DNA from: Dictyobacter arantiisoli
GTDB lineage: Bacteria > Chloroflexota > Ktedonobacteria > Ktedonobacterales > Ktedonobacteraceae
Length of the DNA stretch: 39,693 bases
Assembly (NCBI RefSeq): GCF_008326305.1
Contig: NZ_BIXY01000065.1
Span: 1-39,693 of the forward strand
Reading direction: 5' to 3'
Shown: one piece after another, positions 1-7,264 of the stretch
How the letters are laid out: every line of letters starts with the position of its first letter
Numbering within the stretch: position 1 is the first letter of the stretch
The notes under the pieces: generated by a model
The model's input: the letters and a program-made list of their open reading frames with translations, nothing else
Databases searched by the model: none
Told to the model about the DNA's origin: nothing
Position numbers and translations under genes: made by a program

Positions 1-38
1 TTTTGCTGCCAACGCTTTTCCAGGTCTTCTGCATTCAT
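1..38 (-). CDS. 5' end of a gene cut by the window edge
   Basis: Reading leftward, an ATG at 38 opens a frame MNAEDLEKRWQQ that runs off the window without a stop. It is preceded by a GGTGG-type ribosome binding site eight bases upstream. Only twelve residues are visible, so no function can be given. The charged, helical start and the plausible ribosome site make it a likely true gene start. Bases 39-253, between it and the terminator of the next gene, hold no other coding signal that I can support. Confidence 0.5.
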   Translation of the reverse strand, partial: MNAEDLEKRWQQ

Positions 39-253
39 GATCTCGCCCACCTTTCTTTTGGTGAAATTTCTTACTACCATTTTATTTTACCATTTTGGCG
101 GCGCAAAAAAATGAATGGCACCCTTGTGCCAATGTGCCAATTTCAGAAAAGCGCGAGTCCAGGGCAGGGAATAGTGGCAGTGATCTGGCAATCTGGCGAT
201 CAGTTTCGGTTGTGGTTGGTGTTGTCTGGCAGGATTTTCATAGCTGTGGACAT

Positions 254-283
254 AAAAAAAGAGAAGCCAATTGCTGGCTCCTC
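254..283 (-). terminator. Rho-independent terminator after the 78-aa gene
   Basis: On the minus strand a nine-base-pair stem (GAGGAGCCA pairing with TGGCTTCTC, one G-U pair) with a five-base loop is followed at once by seven T residues. It lies about 70 bases past the stop of the 354-590 gene, so it most likely ends that transcript. Confidence 0.75.
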
Positions 284-353
284 GTGTTCACCATTTAATA
301 ATAACATATCCTGGCCCAAAAATCAAGGTTTTTTGGTGGCAATGTCGGTTTTC

Positions 354-590
354 TTAGGATTGATCATCGGTGGCTTTCCAGTTGCGGGCTTTGATGGTTT
401 CTTCAGCGACGATACGCCAGCCGCGCGCTACTTCGGCGTTTTTGAGATGGAGCTCGTCAGCAATCTGCTGGTCAGTAATGCGTGAGTCTTTTTTGAGTAG
501 TTCAATTACGCTTTCAGTGGTCGAATGGATAGAGCCATCGGCTCTGGGCTCCATCGATTCAAGTATTTCTTCGCCAGACATATTTATCAT
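354..590 (-). CDS. Small helix-turn-helix-like protein, unknown function
   Basis: This is a 78-residue soluble protein. The start at 590 is set by a strong AGGAGGAG site just upstream. A second ATG three codons in is also possible. Residues about 26-50 (ESVIELLKKDSR, ITDQQIADELHL) resemble the first helices of an AsnC/MarR-like winged helix: a leucine-rich helix, then a turn, then Q-x-I-A-x-E-L. The protein is too short for a full regulator of those families. It stands alone, with a terminator behind it and 225 AT-rich bases in front that probably carry its promoter. DNA binding is an inference from sequence pattern only. It could also be a small adaptor protein. Confidence 0.7.
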   Translation of the reverse strand: MINMSGEEILESMEPRADGSIHSTTESVIELLKKDSRITDQQIADELHLKNAEVARGWRIVAEETIKARNWKATDDQS

Positions 591-815
591 AGGATTTCTC
601 CTCCTCTAATCTTTGATACTTTTCTCTTCTACATATTAAACGCACATCTCTTTGGTTTGTAAAAGCCTACCATTTTCGATCTTTCAATGTAGAGATTCTA
701 CTTATTGTTATATAATACGGCATTCGGAGCTACTTTTCCATATGAAAAAGATGTGCTTGTTACATATTTACATATATTTAATTAAGCACGTCTGGTTTGA
801 TTGCTTCTGGCTGGC

Positions 816-1388
816 TTATTCCCGTTCCTCGGCGGTTTCGGCTCCGTAGAGTTGTCCCGCATAAAGCGGATCACTGGGATGACGACCACGCTGATCGATG
901 CTTTCAAGGATACTGCTGAGTTGGATCAAGGTGCGCTCAATCTGTTGCGATTGACGCTGCACAGAGCGCAATTGTCCTGCCAGTTCATACAAACGGCGAT
1001 TCAACGCTGGTACATCGGCTTCCAATGGCTCTAATGGTGATAGTGGCGGCTCGTAACGGCTTTCACCTCGGGGTACAGTATAGGTATCAGGTGCAAATGT
1101 CTGATTTTGTGAATATGACGACCTATGCGGTTGCGTATATGATTGTACGGACGGCTGGCTCCGCTCTTCTTCACGAGCAGATGGAATGGGTACTGTTACC
1201 GAAGCCTGCTGGTTTCTGGCTGGCTCTATGGGAGCGCTCACACGTTCAGTAGCAACATTACTGTTATCAGCAGCCGAAGCTATCCGAGTCTGAGCTTGAG
1301 TCTGCTGGGCGCTCTCATCTGAGCGCATAAGTAAAAAAGCTAGCAGCAGCGCGATAGCAGCGACTGCAATTAATCCACCAATAATCAT
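816..1388 (-). CDS. Membrane-anchored coiled-coil protein, paralogue 1 of 2
   Basis: This 190-residue protein has an N-terminal hydrophobic helix at residues 2-21 that starts MIIGG. A Ser/Pro/Gln-rich, probably disordered linker covers about 22-125, and an amphipathic coiled-coil segment covers about 129-165 (NRRLYELAGQL, then QRQS and IERTLIQLSSILE). The same three-part plan and closely similar end segments are found in the 1650-2234 protein, so the two are paralogues. The start at 1388 follows an AAGGAAGAG site. It has its own promoter at 1492-1540, which carries the same operator as the tetR and VWA operons. The terminator at 1565-1606 separates it from its paralogue. No known family recognised. 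A membrane scaffold or partner of the other coiled-coil protein encoded nearby (5894-7264) is a guess. Confidence 0.8.
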   Translation of the reverse strand: MIIGGLIAVAAIALLLAFLLMRSDESAQQTQAQTRIASAADNSNVATERVSAPIEPARNQQASVTVPIPSAREEERSQPSVQSYTQPHRSSYSQNQTFAPDTYTVPRGESRYEPPLSPLEPLEADVPALNRRLYELAGQLRSVQRQSQQIERTLIQLSSILESIDQRGRHPSDPLYAGQLYGAETAEERE

Positions 1389-1473
1389 GTCTCTTCCTTT
1401 CGCCGGCTCTATTGGAACACGTTGATAAGCAGAAGAATAGATAGGATAGGCACAAAGATTTAGAAGGTATTCA

Positions 1474-1540
1474 TGACTTATGTAACGATTTCATGACTAT
1501 TCAGTCATCAATTTACCAGATGGTCATATCAAAGTCAAGC
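1474..1540 (-). promoter_or_regulatory. TetR-type promoter/operator block A (upstream of 816-1388)
   Basis: Read on the minus strand, -35 TTGACT (1533-1538), a 17-base spacer and -10 TAAATT (1510-1515) form a promoter about 120 bases before the 816-1388 gene. Two dyads of 14 bases overlap it: TGACT-N4-AGTCA at 1494-1507, at the likely transcription start, and TTACC-N4-GGTCA at 1513-1526, in the -10/spacer. Their centres are 19 bases apart. A lone TGACT lies at 1474-1478, 20 bases from the first dyad. The block aligns without gaps to blocks B and C, with 38 of 49 bases identical to C over 1492-1540. Confidence 0.8.
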
Positions 1541-1564
1541 GATATGAGAAAGGATATAGAGCAT

Positions 1565-1606
1565 GCACAAAAAAGACCTCTAGACGTCTAGAGGTCTTTT
1601 TTGTGC
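1565..1606. terminator. Bidirectional terminator, perfect 42-base palindrome
   Basis: The sequence GCACAAAAAAGACCTCTAGA and its exact complement meet at the centre, with no unpaired spacer. The arms start with A-runs and end with T-runs, so either strand gives a GC-containing stem followed by U residues. It lies 43 bases past the stop of the 1650-2234 gene, just upstream of promoter block A, and so insulates the two paralogue genes. Confidence 0.85.
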
Positions 1607-1649
1607 TGGATAAAACTGTCCGGTTTGTTGAGATAGCTCCGCGTACCAG

Positions 1650-2234
1650 CTACTCTCTGTAGTGCAAACCCGCGGCTGATGGAATCCCATTCGCACTCTG
1701 TTCTGCAGAGTTACGTCCATGCATTCCCTCAATGACACCGCTCAATTGAACCAGTCCTTGTTCAATATCTCGCGATTGGCGCTGCAAGATGTGCAGTTGT
1801 CCGGCCAGTTCATATAACTGGCGATTCAATGTGGCGATTTCACGCTCGGAATATTGAGATTGGGCGGACTGCTCGGTTGCCCAGGATACTGGCAGTACCT
1901 CTTCACGGGTTGGATAATCCGCGATGTTATTTGTATGCTCGTTCTTCGCGTACGCCATCGTTGGGGCTTCTGGAAAATCCAGTTGCTCTAAGGGCTGACT
2001 TCTGGCTGAGAGTTGTTGGTCCTTGCGCTCATGCTCTGAGAGAGGAAGAGTCATACTCTTCTCTAATTCTGGCGCTGGCATCGTCTCTTGCTTCTCAATC
2101 GCAGCAGGCGTAACTGGCCCGGCAGGTACAGCTGCAGCCGCCGTTACTTTAGCACTCGTGTTACCACCACGTGACGCCAGGAATGCACCCAGCAAGGCGA
2201 GAACCGCAATGGCAATCAATCCTCCAATAATCAT
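1650..2234 (-). CDS. Membrane-anchored coiled-coil protein, paralogue 2 of 2
   Basis: This 194-residue protein has a hydrophobic anchor at residues 2-20 (again starting MIIGG), an Ala/Pro/Glu-rich linker to about 130, and a helical segment at 135-171 (LNRQLYELAGQL, then QRQS and IEQGLVQLSGVIE). The last segment is almost the same as in the 816-1388 protein. The ATG at 2234 follows AAGGAGAGAAG. It lies 81 bases after the HlyD-type gene on the same strand, with only an intergenic hairpin between, so it is probably the last gene of the tetR-efflux unit. The family is not recognised. Orientation of the C-terminal part, inside or outside the membrane, cannot be settled from the sequence. Confidence 0.8.
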   Translation of the reverse strand: MIIGGLIAIAVLALLGAFLASRGGNTSAKVTAAAAVPAGPVTPAAIEKQETMPAPELEKSMTLPLSEHERKDQQLSARSQPLEQLDFPEAPTMAYAKNEHTNNIADYPTREEVLPVSWATEQSAQSQYSEREIATLNRQLYELAGQLHILQRQSRDIEQGLVQLSGVIEGMHGRNSAEQSANGIPSAAGLHYRE

Positions 2235-2255
2235 TCTTCTCTCCTTCGTTCAATG

Positions 2256-2303
2256 CTTTGATGGATATCTGCCATGACGCTGTCGGGCAGATATCCATCA
2301 AAG
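2256..2303. other. Long intergenic hairpin inside the efflux operon
   Basis: An 18-bp perfect inverted repeat (2256-2273 and 2286-2303, arm CTTTGATGGATATCTGCC) encloses a 12-base loop. It starts 12 bases past the HlyD-type stop and ends about 20 bases before the ATG of the 1650-2234 gene. There is no T-run on the minus strand, so it is not a typical terminator. An mRNA-stabilising or partial read-through element is the likelier role. Confidence 0.65.
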
Positions 2304-2315
2304 AGGTGGTGATTA

Positions 2316-2972
2316 CTAGTGCAGGTGGATGGTTGCCTCGGCGCTCAGGCCAGGGACAACATTGTTGCTACCATTGCTATCCAGGGTGATGACAACCGGG
2401 ACACGCTGCGAGACTTTGCTGAAGTTGCCACTTGTGTTGTCATTGGTTGGCAACAAAGAGAAGGAACCGGCCGTCGCTGCAACGATGGTCTGGATATGGC
2501 CTTTATAACTGGTACCGCTGAATGCATCGATGGTAACGTCCACCTCCTGGTTGACTTTCACATCATTGATACGGCCCTCATCCACATAAGCGGTGACGGT
2601 CAAGTTATTAAGATTAGTAACCTGGATCAGAGGGGTACCGGCAGCAACGGCCTGACCAACTACGACGCTATCCTGAACGACGGTACCGTCGATGGGGCTG
2701 CTAACTTTCACATCCACAGGTTTGCCACCAGTGGCAGGTGTGACCAGGACAGTTCCGATAACTTCGTTCGCGGTGACCTTATCGCCAAGCTTCACTGCCA
2801 GAGTGTCAATCTGGCCAGAGCCAGGGCTGGCAACGGGCAGAATTGTACCTGTCACCTGAGCATCATCGATCGTATAGTAAAGATAACTATTGTAGAAGTA
2901 GTAGCCTAGACCACCAGCCGCAGCCAGGATGGCAACTACGATGAGGACCGTAACTAAAACAGTGCGACGCAT
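2316..2972 (-). CDS. HlyD/EmrA-type membrane fusion protein of an efflux pump
   Basis: This is a periplasmic-adaptor-like protein of 218 residues, working with the neighbouring DHA2 permease. An N-terminal transmembrane helix (about residues 5-25) is followed by a biotinyl/lipoyl-like half (IDDAQVTGTILPV, GQIDTLAVKLGDKV), a second half (SPIDGTVVQDSVVVGQAV) and a beta-barrel domain (LTVTAYVDEGRINDVKVNQ). EmrA proteins of Gram-negative bacteria are nearer 390 residues. This one lacks the long coiled-coil hairpin between the lipoyl halves, as expected where there is no TolC partner. Two starts compete. The ATG at 2981 lies one base after AAGGAG, which is too close. The ATG at 2972 has a ten-base spacing and is preferred. 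It follows the permease gene by about 130 bases on the same strand. Confidence 0.85.
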   Translation of the reverse strand: MRRTVLVTVLIVVAILAAAGGLGYYFYNSYLYYTIDDAQVTGTILPVASPGSGQIDTLAVKLGDKVTANEVIGTVLVTPATGGKPVDVKVSSPIDGTVVQDSVVVGQAVAAGTPLIQVTNLNNLTVTAYVDEGRINDVKVNQEVDVTIDAFSGTSYKGHIQTIVAATAGSFSLLPTNDNTSGNFSKVSQRVPVVITLDSNGSNNVVPGLSAEATIHLH

Positions 2973-3104
2973 TGTACGCATTCTCCTTCTTAAATGAGGG
3001 CATTAGAATTTAGATAAAAAACGTATAAAGTGTATTGAATGAATAAGCGTATTCGGGAATTTTTAGTATTCCCTTCTACCACACAGCATGGAAGGATGCA
3101 AGAC

Positions 3105-4727
3105 TTAGACAGCCATTGCAGCCTCTTCCAATGCTTTCTGCTCTTCCTCAGTTAATGACTCGGGTGCAACCTGCGGCTTTTTCTTGAAGCCACCCACGAA
3201 GATTGAAGCGAAAACTGCTACTCCAATCAAGATGAGCGTGAGCCAGAAGGTATCGCTGATCGATTGCACATAAGCCTGTCGCTTAACCAGTCCAGAAACC
3301 TCTTTAAGTGCGACCGCCATGGCTTGCTGCATCGTAAACCCTCTAGCCATAAAGCCAGCCTGAAGCATCTGGATCAAACGTCCCAGAGAAGTGTCAGGAG
3401 AGGACTTTACGGCGATGTTGGCGTAGTGCCTGGTGGTCTGCGATGATACAAAGGTAGAGATGACTGAGACTGCCAGCGAACTAATGACAAAACGGAAGGT
3501 CGTATTGACAGCTGAAGCCTGCGAGAGCATCTTTGGCTTGATCTGCGACAGACTGGCCATCATCAATGGCTGCATACAGAAGCCAAGACCGAAACCACGA
3601 ATGCACAGGGCAATTTGCATTTGCAAAATTGACTCATAAGAATTGATGAATGTAAGCATGTACATCGCAAAACCCATTACGAGCAAGCCCGGAATTACGA
3701 TGGTACGAACACCCATTTTATCAACCAGCCGACCACCAATGACTACAGCAACCATCGAGCACAATGATTGCGGCAACAGGTCAAGACCTGATTGGAAAGC
3801 GCTCAGCCCACGTAAGGATTGTAAGTAGACCGGTATAACAAATAGTCCACCATACAGAGAAAAAATTACTAACGAGCTTGCGATGATACCGGTGGTAAAG
3901 GTCATGTCGCTAAAGACGCGCAGATCCAATAGAACCGGCTTCTCTTGCTTGACACGCTGCAACTCCAGGAACACAAAGATGATGAGGAGAATTACGCCAC
4001 CACCGATACATCCCATCACAGTTGCAGATCCCCACCCATCCGAGTCGGCGGATGAGAGACCATAGAGCGTGGATGCCAGACCAATGCCAGCAAAAATGAA
4101 GCCCCAGAAGTCAAATTTGACGCGATGCGCGGGACTATCGTTTAAAAAGACCATCGCGGCAATCAAGCCGACAATACCAATTGGCACATTGATATAGAAA
4201 ATTAATTGCCAGCCGGAATAGGTTACCAGATATCCACCCACGGTTGGTCCAAGGGCAGGGCCTAACAACAATGGGATACCCAGAAAACCCATCGCGGTAC
4301 CGCGCTCGGCCGGAGGAAACTCCGAATAGAGCAGGGTGATCGCTAACGGTGAGATAAAGGCTCCGAAGACGGCCTGTATCACACGGAACGCGATCAACGT
4401 TGGGAGGCTCCAGGAGATACCACACAACGCTGAGCCGATAGTAAAGCCAGCCAGCGCGACGAGGTATAAGCGCTTGTTACCAATGCGACTCGCCAGATAT
4501 GCAGTCAATGGAGTGGCGACACCCTGGGCCAGCGTATACGCTGTTAATACCCACTGCACACTGGTAAGGCTAACTCCAAAGTTAGTCTCTAATTTCGGAA
4601 TGGCCGTATTGACGATGGTACTATCCAAAATCGTCATGAACAATCCGATTACGATCACAATCGCAACGATCCACTTATACGCAAGTCCCCCCGTTTTTTC
4701 GGCCGGGGGCGTTGCAATAACTTGCAT
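3105..4727 (-). CDS. DHA2-family MFS multidrug efflux permease (EmrB/QacA type, 14 helices)
   Basis: This 540-residue polytopic protein exports small toxic compounds, probably by proton antiport. The family marks are clear. The first helix carries LDSTIVNTAIPKL (residues 34-46), the DHA2 motif D1. The loop between helices 2 and 3 has the motif A form LASRIGNKRLY (78-88), and helix 5 has the antiporter motif C, GPALGPTVGGY (156-166). The length fits the usual 500-550 residues. The C-terminal tail is short and acidic. The ATG at 4727 follows AAGGAG by nine bases. It lies between tetR and the fusion protein on the same strand, the standard layout of a TetR-controlled EmrAB-like pump. The substrate cannot be read from the sequence. 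Confidence 0.93.
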   Translation of the reverse strand: MQVIATPPAEKTGGLAYKWIVAIVIVIGLFMTILDSTIVNTAIPKLETNFGVSLTSVQWVLTAYTLAQGVATPLTAYLASRIGNKRLYLVALAGFTIGSALCGISWSLPTLIAFRVIQAVFGAFISPLAITLLYSEFPPAERGTAMGFLGIPLLLGPALGPTVGGYLVTYSGWQLIFYINVPIGIVGLIAAMVFLNDSPAHRVKFDFWGFIFAGIGLASTLYGLSSADSDGWGSATVMGCIGGGVILLIIFVFLELQRVKQEKPVLLDLRVFSDMTFTTGIIASSLVIFSLYGGLFVIPVYLQSLRGLSAFQSGLDLLPQSLCSMVAVVIGGRLVDKMGVRTIVIPGLLVMGFAMYMLTFINSYESILQMQIALCIRGFGLGFCMQPLMMASLSQIKPKMLSQASAVNTTFRFVISSLAVSVISTFVSSQTTRHYANIAVKSSPDTSLGRLIQMLQAGFMARGFTMQQAMAVALKEVSGLVKRQAYVQSISDTFWLTLILIGVAVFASIFVGGFKKKPQVAPESLTEEEQKALEEAAMAV

Positions 4728-4815
4728 AATATCTAACTCCTTAATGACGTCTATTAGCTATTTATCTATCTATAAAAATGGAAAGAACATATAAAGGTAT
4801 TGACAATTCTGCTCC

Positions 4816-4851
4816 GCCTGATGACAAGCGCGACATGGCTTGCCATCAGGC
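4816..4851. other. Hairpin overlapping the 3' end of tetR
   Basis: Arms of 14 bases (GCCTGATGACAAGC against GCTTGCCATCAGGC, one mismatch) enclose an eight-base loop and cover the last codons and stop of tetR. No T-run follows on the minus strand. It may slow read-through into the permease gene or protect the mRNA end, which would let the regulator and pump be made in different amounts. Confidence 0.5.
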
Positions 4852-5523
4852 ATTTATATGTTCTGTTGATATGTTGTCCTTTTCTTCTGCTGACAGTTGG
4901 TAAGCCTGTGAAGAAGAAGCAGGAGCCGTAATACCGTGAAAGTAGATACATTTCAAATAGCGCACGAGATCCTCATGGCGGACCTTTTTACCACTGCGCA
5001 AGGTTTTGAACAAACGGGACATAATCATCCCGATCAAACTTTCCAGCATCACCTCGGTCGGCAACATCGCATTAAAAACGCCATTGTTCTTACCTTCGTC
5101 GAGCAAACTGAGCATATTCATATGAATAGTATTAAAGGCAGCTTGCAACTGGGAATCCAATTCCATGCCAGTATCGATGCTTTCACGCCACATAAATATC
5201 AACATATGTTTTTTAGCGATCTGTCGACAGATTTCATCGACCAGATGAGACAGGCGTATGTCTACGCTCTCTTGCTCTTTGAGAATCTGCTTCATAGCAT
5301 CTTGCAAGACCTGGAGTTCCCGTTTGAAAAGAGTCAGTACAAGGTCTTCCTTACTGGCGAAATGCTGGTAGAGCGTCCCTTTGGCTACCCCGACGCGCTG
5401 AGCAATCTCGCTCATCGAAGTATCGTGATATCCTCGCTCCAACAGCACTTCCTGTGCCGCCTGCAAAACAAGGGTTTCGCGCTCTTGCCTTTGCTTTTCT
5501 TTAAGCGATTGATGTATAGTCAT
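4846..5523 (-). CDS. TetR-family transcriptional regulator of the efflux unit
   Basis: This 225-residue repressor has an N-terminal TetR DNA-binding domain: helix 1 from about residue 14, helix-turn-helix at about 35-56 (MSEIAQRVGVAKGTLYQHF), then SKEDLV. Residues 70-200 form the helical ligand-binding and dimer domain, with no recognisable ligand signature. The last 20 residues are polar and probably flexible. The ATG at 5523 follows AAGGGATG. Its own promoter (block B) carries paired dyads over the -10 and start site, so self-repression is likely. The same block stands before the 816-1388 gene and before the VWA operon, making this protein the obvious candidate regulator of all three. That assignment is inferred from proximity and shared sites. 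Confidence 0.92.
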   Translation of the reverse strand: MTIHQSLKEKQRQERETLVLQAAQEVLLERGYHDTSMSEIAQRVGVAKGTLYQHFASKEDLVLTLFKRELQVLQDAMKQILKEQESVDIRLSHLVDEICRQIAKKHMLIFMWRESIDTGMELDSQLQAAFNTIHMNMLSLLDEGKNNGVFNAMLPTEVMLESLIGMIMSRLFKTLRSGKKVRHEDLVRYLKCIYFHGITAPASSSQAYQLSAEEKDNISTEHINA

Positions 5524-5595
5524 CTATAAATCTACATCCCTTAAGTATAATGTGTTGATCGCACCAGTTGTGTTCTGACTATTAAAACCAATTTT

Positions 5596-5662
5596 TGACT
5601 AGATTAATTTCTTTATGACTCCCTGGTCACTAATTTACCAGAAAGTCATAATTCTGTCAAGC
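5596..5662 (-). promoter_or_regulatory. TetR-type promoter/operator block B (upstream of tetR)
   Basis: On the minus strand -35 TTGACA (5655-5660), 17 bases and -10 TAAATT (5632-5637) form a near-consensus promoter about 100 bases before tetR. The dyads are TGACT-N4-GGTCA at 5616-5629 and TTACC-N4-AGTCA at 5635-5648. The extra TGACT half-site is at 5596-5600. All spacings match blocks A and C exactly. The remaining bases to the next gene (5663-5893) show only a small CTCCAC/GTGGAG hairpin and no coding signal. Confidence 0.82.
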
Positions 5663-5893
5663 AGTCCTCGACAACTCAGGACTTACCTATCACAGACGAA
5701 CCCACGTAGCGGTTGCCCTCCACGAGTGGAGTTATACAACCAGCTCGCACCAGGCTATAAATCTAAAACCTGTGAAATGCGCTTCTATCGTTCTCTGACG
5801 TATCTTCGGGGCAAGTTTATGCGCGACTCCACCAGGTAAAGGGTGCTAGATACGAGTCAACCATCATTCGTTGGCCTGGGCGCGTATGGAGGC

Positions 5894-7264
5894 TTACAGG
5901 GCGTGTTCAGAGGGCCGGGATAGCAGTTCGATGAGTTGCTGCTGATCCTGTTGTAGCCGGGTTAGAAATGCATCCTGGTGGCTGGCAAGGGTAGCTAGTT
6001 TCAGGGCGACTTCGGTCGTGCGCTCGTTAGAGAGATCCAGTCCATCGAGCATATTACGCAGGTCGGTGCCCCAGCGTTCCTGCTGACGGCCAAGCTGAGC
6101 CATGGTTTGGGCAGTATCTGTGAGGAGCCGGGTTGCCTGTGAGGCCGAGATATTTAGCATTTCTTGCTGTTGCGTGAGTTCAACCATCGGTGTCACCAGC
6201 TCTTCAAGTTGAAAAGTTAGCTGGCTGTTTGTTTCTTTGAGCAGGTTAGTGGCGTGATCGACATGCGCAGCTGTTTGTACTATCCCGCTCGTTAAATCCC
6301 CCATCTCTTTCAAATACTTACTCCCCTCTATTGACTGCTCAAGCATCTGATCAGCAACTTGTCTGAAGTATTTCATAACCTGCTGTGACATAGCATCATA
6401 TTTGTTGGTCATATCGCGGGCCATGTTATCCAGGTCCTGAGTAAGATCTTGAGACAGGAGGGAAAAATGTTCAGAGGTGTGTTGCGTCATATCTGCGAAA
6501 TCACCAGTGATACGCTCAAAGTGCTGAGAGACACGTTGCGTCATATCCGCGAAATCACCAGTGATACGCTCAAAGTGCGCGTCTAAACGGCGAGACATCG
6601 TATCAATGCGACGGACAACCACGGTCAGATTATCCGCTACGGTCAACTGGCTCTTAAATTGTGCTAAATAGAGTGAGACCAGGGCAAGCAGGTGAGTAAG
6701 ATCACTACGGAGTTCCTGTTCTTGCCGGAGTTGCTCCTGTTGTTGACGTTGCAGCCTCTGCGCTGGACCCAGTACCAACCAGCAGGAGAAGAGCAGAAAG
6801 GCCAGCACAAAGATCAGGTCGACGACAACCAGCGGACCAATACGCAACCAGGATGGCAATTGTCCATTAAAACCCTGTTGCCACCAGTAGAGGAGTGAGC
6901 CACTGGCGTTATGGATAGAGGATGACAGGATAGATGGATATAATTGCAAGGCACGCAACAGGCCAGTGCCAGTGAGCAGTACCGGTAGACAGAGTAGAAA
7001 GATACGCAGTGGCTTGGCCCAGAATGCGATATCACGCCCGGATCGTGTGTTTTGCGTGAGATAGCTATGATATTGTGCCAGTACAACCTCCGGCTGGACT
7101 ATAGCCAGGGGATCGGAATCAGCCCAGGCATTCATCTCAGCCGAGGATTCATCCTCAAGCGCGCTCCGTAAAAAGGTGAGACGCTGCGCGGCCGAAGGAT
7201 CAAATTCTTCAATACGCTGCGTCATGGTTGTCAAAAGATCAAGCATACGTGTTGTCTCAATCAT
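5894..7264 (-). CDS. Two-helix membrane protein with long coiled-coil tail (kinase-operon gene 4)
   Basis: This 456-residue protein is the last gene of the VWA-PP2C-kinase operon. Residues 1-80 are cytoplasmic-looking and acidic. Two strong membrane helices lie at about 86-106 and 144-166, separated by some 35 residues. From 168 to the end it is an almost unbroken Gln-rich coiled coil. Part of the coil is an exact internal repeat, HFERITGDFADMTQ twice, 18 residues apart. The coil resembles the signalling helices of chemoreceptors in pattern, but no methyl-accepting or HAMP signature is present. Its ATG overlaps the stop of the kinase gene by four bases (ATGA), so the two are translationally coupled. 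It is a plausible membrane anchor, sensor or substrate for the kinase. No known family recognised. Confidence 0.85.
   Translation of the reverse strand: MIETTRMLDLLTTMTQRIEEFDPSAAQRLTFLRSALEDESSAEMNAWADSDPLAIVQPEVVLAQYHSYLTQNTRSGRDIAFWAKPLRIFLLCLPVLLTGTGLLRALQLYPSILSSSIHNASGSLLYWWQQGFNGQLPSWLRIGPLVVVDLIFVLAFLLFSCWLVLGPAQRLQRQQQEQLRQEQELRSDLTHLLALVSLYLAQFKSQLTVADNLTVVVRRIDTMSRRLDAHFERITGDFADMTQRVSQHFERITGDFADMTQHTSEHFSLLSQDLTQDLDNMARDMTNKYDAMSQQVMKYFRQVADQMLEQSIEGSKYLKEMGDLTSGIVQTAAHVDHATNLLKETNSQLTFQLEELVTPMVELTQQQEMLNISASQATRLLTDTAQTMAQLGRQQERWGTDLRNMLDGLDLSNERTTEVALKLATLASHQDAFLTRLQQDQQQLIELLSRPSEHAL
6481..6578. repeat. In-frame tandem duplication within the coiled-coil gene
   Basis: A 44-base segment starting GTTGCGTCATATC occurs at 6481-6524 and 6535-6578, 54 bases (18 codons) apart, with one base difference. 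It keeps the frame and the heptad-like phase of the coil. The near identity points to a recent duplication. Confidence 0.85.

Noticed and set aside
2319-2909. 196-codon plus-strand frame opposite the HlyD-type gene
   Set aside because: It is a codon-composition shadow. The minus frame has clear lipoyl and barrel motifs and a ribosome site, and the plus frame has neither.
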